The translations under genes and the position numbers were made by a program. From Geosiphon pyriformis (Eukaryota; Glomeromycota; Glomeromycetes; Archaeosporales; Geosiphonaceae): a stretch of DNA of 64,000 nt. Below are positions 13,236 through 25,216 of this stretch, in pieces. The stretch is taken from NCBI GenBank assembly GCA_016748015.1, contig JAAOMT010000289.1:20423-84422 (forward strand), read 5' to 3'. How positions within the stretch are numbered: position 1 is the first letter of the stretch; each line of letters starts with the position of its first letter. The notes under the pieces were generated by a model that had not been told where the DNA came from, did no database searches, and saw nothing but the letters and a program-made list of their open reading frames with translations.

Positions 13236-13650
13236 CATATTAACTAGTACATCTATTTTACCTGTTGATTCAAACTTATTTTTCTCTTTGGCTGTAATTT
13301 CTAATTCTTTTTTTATTTCTACTGGCACTAATTAAGTTATTTTTATTAGAGGTAAGAATATTGTCTGTGCTATTTTTTTATTTGGTTCAATTATATATGG
13401 TTTTTCTGAATCATTTTTTAGCATTGCAATAATATTTTCTACATATTTTGCATTAATTATTTTTTCTCTGATGTTGATTCTCTTCTTTACTAAATTAGAT
13501 TTAGATACTAATTAAACCATTGTTGTTGCTAAAATTTCCAGTGTTATTTTCAGATCAATACTGGTATGCAAATGTGGTTTTAATTTAATGACCATTTTTC
13601 CTAAATACCTGAAATTAAACTTTGCATCAGTATTATGCATGTATTCTGGC
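13236..13650 (-). pseudogene. Element A dUTPase-like domain
   Basis: dUTPase hydrolyses dUTP to dUMP and so keeps uracil out of DNA. On the - strand the trimeric dUTPase motifs appear in order: motif 1 HNTDAKFNF (about 13610-13635), motif 2 region SKSNLVKKRINI, motif 3 IINAKYVENIIAML, motif 4 IIEPNKKIAQTIFLPL, and motif 5 KFESTGKIDV (about 13245-13280). Several Gly residues expected in motifs 1, 3 and 5 have become Lys or Glu, and stops are present, so it is inactive. It lies between the Cys-rich modules and RT; element D has the same domain in the same place. Assignment is by motif order. Confidence 0.78.
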
Positions 13651-13676
13651 ATAATATTTTTCTTATTATTGCTGAA

Positions 13677-14560
13677 CTATTTTAGTTTTTGCTTTATCAA
13701 CAGATCTGAGAGCACAATATATTGTTTGGAGTTATAATCAGAGTTTGAATCATTATTGTTGTTGCCATAGTAAATAGAATTAAAACTGTTGTTGTTATCA
13801 TAATTGGAGTCTAAATTGGGATTGAACTTTAATTCTGATTCTATTGCACACTTACTGATTGGTTTTTTCTCTTTGAAAATTGAATAGATCATTTGTGGTA
13901 GTGAATTGTAAATAAAGTCACACTCATTACAATACTTGAGATCACATAGTATTAAACTATAGTCACATAGTTAAGTATTTAGCTTTTCTAATTATTGCTC
14001 CTATTTTTCTTTAATGGATGCCAATTCTTGGTAGTATTTATGAAATTGTTCTGAATTTATAATGTCAAGAATAATATTAAAGTTTGGAATCCAAATAATT
14101 TTTTTGGGTTTTGGTGGTTGTTTTTAATTGTTTTAATTTCTTTTGGAGTTACATCTTTGATTTTGGCAATTGTCATTTTCCAGATTTTGTCATTATCATG
14201 TGGATAGCTGTTCAAATGTTTTACAGCTTTTTTCTAGACAGCATCTATTGGTGTTTCTTTTCTTATTTAATCATTGATTAAAATCATGTACTAACATAAT
14301 TTGTCACACATTCTTCCACAACCAAAAATGTTATTCCATATTTTTTTATTTAAAAAAGTTTCTCCACAAGCAAGGCATAGTTTGTTGTTTTATTTTTCTT
14401 GTTTTTTTGGCCATCCAAAGTGTTTAAGAACACATAAATGACAGTAGTACTTGGTTGCCATTAGCCATTCCTTATTATTGCCACAATATACACCTATTGT
14501 TAACAATTTCTTGCCACAATTGATACAAATTAATTTGGGTCAGCAATAAGTTAATTGTCT
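13677..14560 (-). pseudogene. Element A Cys-rich (zinc) modules
   Basis: Two Cys-rich clusters on the - strand between protease and dUTPase. The first (about 14280-14550) has C-x2-C pairs CINC, CHLC, CLAC and C-x3-C CDKLC. The second (about 13900-13990) has the words LCDYS...CDLKYCNECD. After it comes an Asn/Asp/Ser-rich spacer (13677-13892). Both clusters recur in element D (42480-43145). The repeated CxxC pairs suggest zinc binding; no known family was recognised with certainty. Confidence 0.6.
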
Positions 14561-14699
14561 CTGATTGGTGATAGTGTATAATATATATATAGAAATAGTT
14601 GCTTGAAACATTTTTTCTTCTTTCCCTTTTTTTCTTATGTAAATACTAGTAATAAGTTGTTATAGTTATTATTAGTCCAAAAAACTTAGTAAACTTTTC

Positions 14700-15270
14700 A
14701 GGTAGGTTTCTTTTCTTTTTCCTCAAACTCAATCAATGGCGTCTTATTAGTGGTGGTCTTAAAATGTCTACAAGTAGTTAGTACCCAAATGCTTTAACTG
14801 TTCTGGTTTAGTTGTAATTCCTGAGTATTCCAATCAAACATGACATTAGTTTTAAACAGTTAGTTATTACTAACTAGAATTTAGTACTAGGTGGTTTTTA
14901 TTACCAATATTTTAATAGATACAATAATATTATTGACTTTAAAAAAAAAGTTGTTAATCTTTCTAATGGGTGTTTTGGTGGTTCTATCAGCTGTAATAAT
15001 TTTGGTGCTGGCAATACAATTAACTTGGCAACTTAATTAGTCCATAAGTTATTATGTAATAATATTGTTTACTAAACTACTATCCAAAATTAATTTGATC
15101 AAATGGCTATCTACTTTGGTATCTGTATACATGGCTATAATGGATTTAGTCTCAAGGACAGCTTTATTAAATAAAAATATAAGGACTGGTTCTTCAATCT
15201 CAAATAGAAATATCATAGTAAACAATTTGTTTTCTATAATAGTAGTTAGTAGAATATTGCTAATAAGCAT
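14700..15270 (-). pseudogene. Element A retropepsin-type protease remnant
   Basis: Aspartic protease that would cut the polyprotein. The segment 15052-15270 (- strand) ends with HLIKLILDSSLVNNIIT, a retropepsin active-site strand in which DSG has become DSS; the flap and C-terminal part continue with stops to about 14700. Element D shows the same domain with DSG kept. Confidence 0.75.
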
Positions 15271-15749
15271 AATTTGTTTTTAATTGGTTTCCAATGAGTT
15301 AAGTGTGACAATTTTTAAAGATACTAAGAGACTTAAATAGTGTTGAGCATTTGGGTTTTGGGCATAGTTGGTTTCTGAATTTGGTTGCCATGTTTTAGAT
15401 TATTAGGCTGTTGAATTGGAAATTGATTAATATATTACTATCATTGATTGCCAATTCTAATGAATCTGAATAGTTTTTGGTCTTTAACTTTTATTTTGAG
15501 GTAGATTTTGGAGTTAATTCTAATTTGGTTAGAACTGATAAATAATTTGGAGCTAGAGCAGTTGATAAATTACTAGTGTTGGTGTCTAATAGATTGGTAA
15601 TTAATAAATTGACTGCATCACTTGAGCATAATGTAGTTGATATTGGTATTGTTCTGATAATTGATTACTGGCATAGTTCAGAGTTTGAAATCTGTGATTA
15701 GGATTTTGATATTGATTTTCTGATTATTGATTATTTTTTTGAAGCAGCA

Positions 15750-17470
15750 ATCTATTTTTAGATGGCTTTATTTACCATAGTAATAGCAATTACATGTTTT
15801 TAGTTGTCATTGTTGATTTAATAATAATGAACATAACTGTTGTTGAACATGATTGGAATTTTCTGAATTTTCATAATATTGTAGAGATTAATAAATTGTT
15901 TGATTGCTAGCTAAGTATTCTTCCAATTTCTGATTGATTGAATTACTAAATTGTTTCAATTTAGGATTCAAGTTAAATAATCTATTCATTACTCAATTTA
16001 TGGCTTGAGCATAGTTAGCTTTTAACTTGGTTGATTTGAAATCTTGAACATAGGTAACTGTGTTTTAGAGTGTTTGTAGATATAATAGATGTATGTATTG
16101 AAAAATACTACTGCATAGCCCACAGATAAACTGGTTCAAAATCTGTGGTACTATAAAGTAATTTGTGTTAATTGCTTGTATTTGACACAAATTTTTATGA
16201 AAATGTCCTAGATAAGTAGTGACTGCTTTTATGTCATCTTGTTTAATAATGGTGAATGTTATTGCCAAGTAATTAATGCTGTTATTATTGCTAAAGTATT
16301 TCAAAAATTCAGTTTTAAACTCATTGAAAGTAATGGGTTTGTTAATCAAATTTCAATATCATGAATTAACAGTATTTTGTAAGAAGTATAGAATGGTTTG
16401 TAGGACTCTAATGTTATCTCAATTATTAGTTGTGATTGCTTTAGTAATATTATTAAGCCAGATTTGGACATTGTTTTTTTTGTTGGTAAATTTTTTTAAC
16501 TTGGCAATAGAAATGTATACCATTGGTAATAGTTGTAGTTATTAAAGTTGTTATTATTGTTGGAGTAATAGTTGTGGCTGTTGTTATGGTTCTGTAATTG
16601 GTACAACTAATAGTAGATTAATTATGCTTACTGGAAGTAAGTTTTAAGAAACAATAAAGACTGAATTTAGATTATTTGGGTTTTGCTGGGTTTAAATAAT
16701 CAGAGTTTGAATTTCTGGGTTTTTTAAGATTAAGTTTTGATAATTATATTCTTGATTTTTACTTTCCTCTTCTTTTGAGTCAGTTATTTCCCAAGAGCTA
16801 GTAGCTCCAAAATTAGGTTGAAGTGGTGGTGATTAAAATCCTGATGGTATTAGTAATTGCAATTTGAATTTTTTAAAGTAATTACTGTAAGTTCTCAATA
16901 AATTGGCTCTTTTTTGTTTGCTTTAGAACATTATTCTTGCCAATAGTGTTTTCACTAATGATAATACATTTTTTAATAGTATATTAATAGTACTTTTAAA
17001 CATGTGATGATAGAATAGGTGTATAGATGAAACTACTCTTGGTTTCTTTTAAGTAGGTAGTTGTATATTTCTTGGTGTTCCTGCTGGTATTTGTAATTTT
17101 TCTTTGTTGTTGTCTATAAAAATAATAAAAAATTTCTGTCTGGTGTGTTTTTTAATTTTTCTATTGATTTCTGTGATTATTAGTGCAAACAAATAATTTT
17201 ATGAAAGCATAGTGCTCTAAAGTAATTCACTATAAAAATTAGTAAGTACTGCTTCTGGATTTTTTTGGTCTCTTAAATAAAATTTAATCCTTTTATTGAT
17301 GCAAAAATTGAAAGTTAATTCTGCTGGCCAATAGTTGCCTGTTAATTTTAGATGAATTTAATAGTGTTAGAATAAAGCTTTTGCAAATTTCAAGTGATTT
17401 GTTTCTGTTTTTTTTGGTTTTGCCACTGTTTCTGATGATTATTGTTAATGTTAGTTCTTTGTTAAATTAT
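15750..17470 (-). pseudogene. Element A gag remnant with zinc knuckle
   Basis: Capsid/nucleocapsid gene. The open piece 16065-16349 (FNEFKTEFLKYFSNNNSINYL, then VTTYLGHFHKNL) has the pattern of the Ty3 retrotransposon gag domain. A zinc knuckle at about 15752-15798 reads C-x2-Y-x4-H-x4-C, with the second Cys changed to Tyr. The region from there to the primer-binding site is decayed gag N-terminus. Confidence 0.7.
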
Positions 17471-17471
17471 A

Positions 17472-17490
17472 CCTTACAGAGAGCACCAAA
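17472..17490 (-). other. Primer-binding site of element A
   Basis: On the element strand the bases next to the 5' LTR read TTTGGTGCTCTCTGTAAGG. From its TGG it would pair with the CCA end of a tRNA. The same sequence with one or two changes adjoins the 5' LTRs of D (45924-45942) and E (52345-52363), and a degraded form is in B (about 22149-22169). The tRNA was not identified. Confidence 0.75.
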
Positions 17491-18428
17491 TGTTACAGGT
17501 AATTATTTGGGTGGTTGGAATAAATAACAAACTTATAACTTGGTACTTAATAACTGATGGTATTGATAAATCTAAAGGTTTTTAGTATCTAAAGGTTTTT
17601 GGTATCTAAAAATTTTGGTTGAATCTTTTGTATAATAAACAAAAATTCAATGGTAATATTTTTTGGTAATGTTTTTAGTTTCTTCTTCAACCTTCAAGTT
17701 GATATGTTTGGGGTCTGTAGCCTTTTAGAATGTTTTATTTTGTCAATTTTTTTCTTAGCTTGGTGGCTAGTTCTCTAATAAAATATTCTTAAATTCCAAG
17801 TTGTCTATTCTTATTCTTGGGTCTTTTACCAATTCTGTTAATGTCAATTGCTCAGTGCTTAATCTTTTTAATCTGTTAGTAAATTAACAAATAACAAAAA
17901 AAAACAAAAAAAAACAAGAAATTAGTATCTCATCAATAACCATAATTAAGAGCTATTGTTCTAATGTAATTAAGTATTGAATATTATCAATATGAAGTGT
18001 TGATAACAGATGAGTAATAAAGATTTTTAATCAAATAATGATAACATAAATTGGATAATAATAAATATATTTTATTAAATATTTTAATAAATTTATTTCA
18101 ATTAATAGCAACTATCTATAAAATAAGAGTTATTTAAATAAATAAGAGAGAAAATATTAAATTGGAACTGAATTCTGAATTTCTTGCTTTTAATGCTACT
18201 GCTATATATACATAATTGGTTTATACAAAATTTCTGGAATCCTATAATTTTTTCAGAAGAATTCTGGAATTCTGGAATTCTGCAATTTTTTACAAAAAAT
18301 CCTGAAATTCTGGAATTCTGGAATTCTATAATTTCCTTAAAAGAATTCTGAAATTTTTTTGTTATTATGCCTATTTTTGATTGGTTATTTTTCTAACTAT
18401 ATAATACTTCTACTTTTTATAAGTAACA
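17491..18428 (-). repeat. Right (5') LTR of element A
   Basis: 938 bp, partner of 8379-9309; starts TGTTACAGGT and ends GTAACA. It carries an extra 17-18 bp direct duplication near 17575-17600 and its own GAATTCTG-type array at about 18230-18360. It is followed directly by the ATAT duplication. Confidence 0.92.
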
Positions 18429-18432
18429 ATAT

Positions 18433-20200
18433 TATTATAGCTATTGATTATTTTAAATATAAAGCATTAAACATTACTATTATATGCTATTAAGTTTATT
18501 TATAATAGTATTTTAATAATAATTAACAGTTTTTTGGAATAATTAATTGAGAAAAAAAGCAATTTTAAAGAAATTTTTAACAAATTTTTAATAATAAGAA
18601 GTTAAACCAAAAAAAAAGCATATTTTATAATATTTATTAGTTGTTTAATATTCTGAACTTTTTCAATCTTAACTAAATTAAGGAAAATCTTATATTTTAT
18701 AATAAAATAGCCAAAAAACTGGGTGGATTAATGTCCAAAAAAAGATTTAATTAAATTGATCTTAAGACCAGCATTTTTGAAAAGATCAAAATTTTTTTGT
18801 AAATATTTAAGATATTTATCTCAAATTTTTGGATATACTATTATGTTATTTAAATACACTAAAACAAAGTTTTTTTTTATTTATTTAAATATTTTGTCTA
18901 TTAAGTATTAAAAAGTAAAAGAAATATTAATAAGACCAAAAAACATAATTGTAAATTTATAAATATTATATTTAATAATAAAGATAATTTTTTTTTTGCT
19001 TTCTGAATTTATTTCTATTTGCCAAAATTCAGTAGTTAAATTAATAATTAAGAAGAAAACAATATTAATGAATTGATTTAGCATTGTATTAATTTTAAAA
19101 AGTAGATATATGTCTCTTTCAATAATAGTATTTAATTGACAATAATTAATATAAAAGCATAAAGTTTTATTTTTTTGATATTACTACAACTAAGAATACT
19201 TATTTACTTTTGGTTTTTTGTATAAATTCAAAATTTTTTATCCAGTTTATTTTTTCTTGATAAATTTATTATTGTGATAATTAGACTAATAGAACTTTAA
19301 ATAAATAGAATAAGTTTCTCTAATAGTAATAATATATTGTATTATATAAATTTATTTTGAAATATTACTTTTTTTTGAAATAATTGAACTGTTTCTAGTC
19401 AGTAAATTTTTAATGTCTATTTTTTTTCTTTTGAAAAGAGTTTTTTTTGTTATACTATTAGTAATTAAATCTTAGGTAATTTATTTTTAAAAGACTTTTG
19501 TACTTTTTTTATCTTTTTTCTTGATATTAAACTAATAAGTTCTCAATTTTTGTAATAAATCGGACAGAACATGTATTTATTACTAAAAAAATACAATAGT
19601 TTATTATATTAACACTGTGTACAAAAACCATATTACTAGTAACCATATTTAAATTTTTTGTCAGACTTTCTATTAAAAGTTTTTCTAAAGATATTATAAT
19701 AAAACCAACAGATTAGCTTTGTTAGCTTTAATATTATTTAATAGCTTGTTATTATTGGTAAAGATAATATAGATAAGTTTAGCTGTTTTTTTTGTTTTTT
19801 TTTATTTTCTTTTTTATCACTTTTTTTATTATCTAATTTATTTAATTGTTCTTTTTTTTGGTTTTGTTTGAATATTGAGAAAGTTGTTTAATGTTAATAC
19901 TTAATTACAATAGATTTTTAATTATATTTAATGATTAGTTTATATAGTTTATAGTTAAGCAAAACTTTGGCTTTTTTAAGCCATTTATTGCTAACAATAA
20001 TAGTATATTTTTTGACTTCAGAAACTTTCATATTAGTTTTAATACTGATGTTATTAATGCAAACAATAATAGCTTTGGCTATGCCAAAATATTTTTTTTA
20101 TCACTATATATATTGTTTATAAGTTAAATTAAAGATTTATTAATTTTTTTTCCAATAGCTTTTAAAAAGTATTTGATAATAATATTTACAAAAGATCTTA
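18433..20200 (-). pseudogene. Element B protease-RT remnant
   Basis: On the - strand the C-terminal half of a retropepsin is readable at about 19910-20160 (AIIVCINNISIKTNMKV then VSNKWLKKAKVLL), where gypsy proteases have VGNDWL. About 1 kb further, at 18750-18900, the RT palm reads VLVYLNNIIVYPK then YLKYLQKNFDLF, so the catalytic DD is again NN. Stops are frequent. The gap between the two is too small for the Cys-rich/dUTPase block of elements A and D. Confidence 0.7.
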
Positions 20201-22169
20201 CTATTTAAGATCAGATTAATAAAATAGCCAGCCACTTGAAGTTTGCAAATTAAAAAAGTAATATTGCTGTTATTAGCAAGTTTAATTTAATGAAAATGCT
20301 TATTGGTCTTTAGTGTCTTTTTTTTTAAGATCAAAAATTTGCAAAATTTTTTTCTAAACTGTAGATAAATTATTAATTGACCAAAAATAATGTATGTTGA
20401 AGTTTTTACAAGATTTTTAACAATAAAATAGAATTCAAATTTTTGTATAATTTTTGGAAATTCTAACTTTGAAAAGTTTTTAAAAACTTTAGTCTTTAAT
20501 AATTTATTATTATTAACAATAGAAATTAAAACTTTGTTGAAATCTAAAATAAAATCAATCTTGATTTTCTTTTTTTTTCTTGTTGAGTTAAAAAAAATAA
20601 TTGTTAATTTATTTATATTATGGTTATTATTAATTATATTAAAAATATAAAAAAGATTTTTTTGGTTGGCTTGTACTTTTATCTTTTGAAAATGTACTTA
20701 CCAGTTTAAAAACTAATAAACAATAGTTTTAAATAAAAGATCCTTTTTAAAGAAATTAATATTGGTATAATTAGATCTTTAATTAAAAATATTATTGTTG
20801 TCTTTAATAGAAAAACTTTTAAAGCTAATTAAACCAAGTTTAAATCTGAATTTTTAGGATTTTTGACTTTTTTTAACTGCTTGGGCTAATGATTTTAATA
20901 ATCAAACAAGATTGGCTGTAAGTTTATTTATTAATTGTTTATTGGAATTTAAAGTTTGAATAGCAAAAGAGATAATAGTCATTTGAGAAGCAAAAGTTAT
21001 AACAGAAGCAGAAACAAAAACTAAAAATATAAATTCCAAATATATCTTTTAATTGTCTTCAAATTTTTAAGCAAGTTTAATAGTTATGTCTATAATAGGA
21101 TTATTTTTTAAAGCCAAAAAAAGCCAAAAAGCATATAAAAGATTAGTTCTTAATTTTTTTGTAAAAAAATGAATTTTTTGTTTTTCTGTTTAATTTTTTT
21201 TAGAGTTTATTTGTTTAATAAGTTTTTTTATTGCTTTAATATATTTAATTACTACTTTTTTAGGCTTTGGGTTTTTTTTTAATTCTATATGCTATTTGGA
21301 TATTAAAATGGAAGTCCTAAATTTGTTTTCAAATCAGATAGTAAAAAAAGTATTTTTTTCTTTAATATTAGTTAGTGTTTATTAATAATTTTTTGGTAAG
21401 TATTAGCATTAGTTTTTTGTAAAAACCAGATAACAAAATAGTCTTAAAAGTAACTACTAACAATTTAAAACTTGTTATTCAGCATTATATTAGTTAACAA
21501 TAGTTGCTTTTTTAAAATTGTTTAACTATTCAATTAAATCTTAAATATTATCTTTGAATAATTATAATAAAATATTGTTTTTTTGTCTTAAAGCAGTTTG
21601 TATACCTTGAAAAGTGACCAATATATTTGTTTGTATAGAATTAGCAGCCATTAATTTAGGAATAGTTGTTTGTATAAAAAAATCTAATTCATTTAAAAAA
21701 AGATCAAAAATAAAAGCAATTTAGCAATTTTTTTCTTTTGTTTTAAAAAAAATTTAGTTAGTTAATAGGCAACAATTCAAATATAAATTTAATGGTTTAA
21801 ATATTCGAAATTAGAAGACTGTTGTTCAAAAGTTGTAAAGTATAAGAGTTAATTAATGTTATTGTTTCTTTCTTCAAAAAAGTTTTCAAAATAAGCTTAA
21901 TTAAAAAAATAGATTATATATGCTGTATAGATTTTAGTTGAATGTTTATTCAAAAATTAGTTTCAAAAGTTTTAAAATTGTTTACTAAATTGTTTTTTAA
22001 CAAAAAAGCAAATTAAACAGAAAGGCAAAGAATTGAATTTAATGAAGTTTAAGTTATTTTTATTGTGTATTATAAAGTGTTTTTCTAATTGTTATAGTAA
22101 ATAAAAATAATTACTTATATAATAAGAAGCAATTAAATTTTAACAACCTTACAAAAAGCACTATTTTTA
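20201..22169 (-). pseudogene. Element B gag region, decayed
   Basis: By position this is gag and the leader. A readable piece at about 21480-21730 on the - strand starts FIQTTIPKLMAANSIQ. Much of the rest is poly-Lys/Asn/Leu translation with stops. The primer-binding site remnant lies at its right end, next to the LTR. Confidence 0.5.
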
Positions 22170-22814
22170 TGTTACAGATTGAAATAACAAGCTAATGAAT
22201 AGCAAGAAAAAACAGTATTATAAAGTAATAAAAATAATTAAAGAAAATTTTACAATAAAAAAGTGAATTAAATATATATAAATTTAATGTGTATAATCAA
22301 TCTTATAGAAATTATAGTTATTAATCTTTTCTGAAAATCTAAAGGTAAAGAAATAATTTGTAATTGTTAACAAAATAATACTACTGCTATTATTTTATGT
22401 TTTACTTTGGTAATTTTTAGAATTAATAACAGATATTATTATGTTTTTTAATTATTTTTTTTATTTAATAAATTACAAAAACAAGCAATTGCTTTTTAAG
22501 CTAATTTTAATAATACAAATCAAGAAAAAAATAAAATAAAATATGTAAATACCAACAAGTAATTTTTTATTTCAAGATATTTAAATACTTAAAAATAAAA
22601 ATAAAAAAACAAATAATATGAGAAAAAGTAATTGATAATGGTTTTTTATTTTGTTACTTTAATTATGTTTTTTTATAGCTAAAAGATTTATTATTTATAT
22701 AATTATTAAAAGTAATTAATAATTACTATCTAAAAATAGAGTGGTTAATTATATAATATTATTGACTAATACATATAATAACTAATAAAATTTGTGAGTT
22801 TTAACTGTAATAAT
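22170..22814 (-). repeat. Right (5') LTR of element B
   Basis: 645 bp, starts TGTTACAGATTG and ends CTGTAATA, then the ATAT target duplication. It pairs with 6604-7251. Confidence 0.85.
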
Positions 22815-22818
22815 ATTA

Positions 22819-25216
22819 TCAAGTTTTGTAAAAAAAATACTTTGCTGATTCACAATTTGTTTTTAAACTTAAGTCTGAATTTAAAACAAATAGCAAAGAC
22901 AAAAAAAAATATTTAACTAGTTTATACAATTTTTAATACACTAAAAACAATTTTTTAATATTTGTAAATATTTAAATAAAGAATTAATTTTAAACTATCA
23001 CTTTTAATCACATCTTTTCTAGCTTTACTTGTTTAAGCACAAATATCTAATTTACTTTTTAATTGATTTTTAAAACCAAAAAACTTTATCAAAAGTTTAA
23101 TTCAACAATTAAAACTAATCTATACTAACACTAATCTTCTTAATTTTTTAGCAAAAAACCAAAGTAAATACTCAAAAACACCAGTCAATAAAAAACACTT
23201 CTGAACTTATTGAAAAATAAAAAAACAAAAAAAAACAAAAAAACATAAATTTAATATTGAAGCTTTAGTATTTGCCAAAAAAAAAAGTAATAATACTTGT
23301 AAATTATCTAAAACTATATCTAAAACCAAGTTCAGATTTGTAATTGTTAAATTAACTAAGATAAAAGCAAAAAAAATAGAACTAACAATGCCAAATTTAT
23401 ATTACTAAGCCTATGCATAATATTGGACATCTAGTCAGCCAAGAGCTTTAAAAAATGTTCCATAAAAGCCAACCAATTACTTATTACAGATATATTTTAA
23501 AAATTAGAGATCTTATTGCCCAAGAGTAAAGTATTAAAAAAAAGGAGTTCAGAGAAAAAAACAGAACAAACATTAATAAAAACTGCTATTAAAAACACTA
23601 TTTGAGCTTAAAACTTGTCACTAAAAGCAGTAGATTAGAAAATAAACATATTTTTTTTTACATAAAAATGAACAAGTTAAAGACAATTTTGATCTAAAAC
23701 AAATCTTTTATAAATTTTTTTTTGAACTAGAATAAAAAAACCAAAAAAGTTACACTTAAAAGAAAAATATTTAAAATACTCACACTTTTTATACCAAATT
23801 AGATCCAATCTGGTTCAAAAAAACTTAATACCACCCAAAATAAGCTTTGTACAAAAGACAAATTCTAGTTTTTTATCTGATTCAAAACTAATTACAGCAC
23901 AGCAAATCCTATTACTAATGTCAAATGATTAATTAATAACACAAGTTTTCTTACTGGCTTTTTTTAATAAATTGCCAAAATTATGAACAGTTATTTCCAT
24001 AGAAAATGTAAACAAAAGTGCTCTGAATTAATTTTTAAACATTTAAGTATTATAATTTTTTATAGTTTTTGCCACATGTACTGAATTTTTTTCAATTAAA
24101 AATAACTATTTTGCTGCTAATTGATTTGTTTAAACTGAATTGGCCAATTTTATTATAGTTTTTTGTCATAGTTTAATTAGTTGTAAACAGATTAACACAA
24201 TTTAACCAAATGCAAAAACTGTGGCAATAATTATTTATTTTGACATATTTATAAGAATTTTCTTAATTATTACAGCCTAATCTGACCTAATTTCTTATCT
24301 TTTGATATTGTTGTTTACAATAATCTTTTTCTTTTTGGCCAATAACACAGCTTTTTTTATGCTTTTTTTTAATATAAACATAGATTAAATAATTTTTTCA
24401 AATTTTTGAGAGAGTAGTGGCCCCCAAAACCATTAATTAATGAAAAAATTTTTCTATTTATTTGAGTTTTTGCAATTGCTAATTTGCCATTTACTATTAA
24501 GAAACTAATATCTAATATAAAAAATTTTTTAATAAACTATTTTAATCTGAGTTTTTATTATCTTTAAGTTGATTTATTTTTTGTCAAAAAAAATATCAAG
24601 AAAAAAAAAGAGGAGTTCCATATCCTTATTCATTCTATAGTCAATTATACCAATAGAAAACCACAATTCAAGCCAGTATTAATTCTTTTAGCATTAGAAA
24701 TTGTTGCAACTGAGCCAAAAAAAAACTATTACTAGTATCTATTAATATATTACTAGCTTTACTATTATTGAGCTTACTATTTATATCTGAGTATATATTA
24801 TTGTTAAGATTAGATTTGACCAAAAAAATTTTTTATTATTATTTAAGTGCTTTATATTACTTATAAAAACCCTTTTTTTTTGAAAGAAAATACTTCTAAT
24901 TGGACCATAAAAAACTCTTTTAAGTATTTTTTTTTAGACATATTGTCACTTAAAGCAGTCTTTAAGTTTATTATAAAAAAATTATTAACTTAAGAAATAT
25001 TGAAAGCAATATTACTGAGAAATTAAAGACAAAACTTTTTTTTAAAAAATTGCTTTTTGGAGAATTTTGAACATAAAAAAAAAAGAAGTTTTTTTTATTT
25101 TTTATTTTAGTTATGATTATAAAATTTAAAAAAATTTTTTATAATATAATTTGAATTAAAAATAATATAATTATTTTACAAAATATTTTAAATATTATTA
25201 ATTAGAAAATAAAATT
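22819..25216. other. Decayed AT-rich stretch, unclassified
   Basis: No open frame of useful length on either strand. An interrupted inverted repeat occurs at 22842-22900 (CTTTGCT...AGCAAAG outside, ATTTGTTTT...AAAACAAAT inside). The base pattern (A/T homopolymers, scattered TAA/TAG) is like the inside of element B, so it is probably an old, deaminated transposon. A CKNCG word near 24215 is too isolated to call a zinc finger. Confidence 0.5.

Larger units (their letters stand above)
8379..18428 (-). mobile_element. Ty3/gypsy LTR retrotransposon A with dUTPase, inserted in element B
   Basis: A 10,050 bp element with LTRs at 8379-9309 and 17491-18428, ends TGTTAC...GTAACA, and a perfect ATAT duplication at 8375-8378 and 18429-18432. 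On the - strand the order is 5' LTR, primer-binding site, gag, protease, Cys-rich modules, dUTPase-like domain, RT, RNase H, integrase, short 3' ORF, polypurine tract, 3' LTR. It is full length but inactive: every gene has stops and the RT YLDD box reads YLNN. The integrase-after-RT order places it in Ty3/gypsy (Metaviridae). Its near-identical layout and length to element D suggest one lineage. Confidence 0.92.
6604..22814 (-). mobile_element. Ty3/gypsy LTR retrotransposon B (old), interrupted by element A
   Basis: Two similar 5'-TG LTRs, 6604-7251 and 22170-22814, flank decayed internal sequence. The 4 bp ATAT occurs immediately outside both ends (6600-6603 and 22815-22818), as expected for a target duplication. 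Gag, protease and RT remnants run on the - strand, so the right LTR is the 5' LTR. Next to it the internal sequence (22145-22169) is a degraded form of the primer-binding site seen in elements A, D and E. Element A was inserted at 8379-18428. After removing A, the interior is about 4.9 kb against about 8.2 kb in A. The spacing from protease to RT is short, leaving no room for the dUTPase module. Confidence 0.85.

Noticed and set aside
13677-13892. Asn/Asp-rich frame as a separate gene
   Set aside because: It is the low-complexity spacer between the Cys-rich modules and dUTPase in the element A polyprotein.
15065-15283. 72-codon + strand frame
   Set aside because: Exact shadow of the protease-coding strand of element A.
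24200-24240. CKNCG word as a zinc knuckle
   Set aside because: His and third Cys are not at knuckle spacing and a stop follows at once.
25020-25110. Possible extra copy of the LINE 5' hairpin (AAAGAAGTTTTTT near 25080)
   Set aside because: The left arm is only loosely matched and no ORF1 follows before copy 2 begins; composition alone can explain it.
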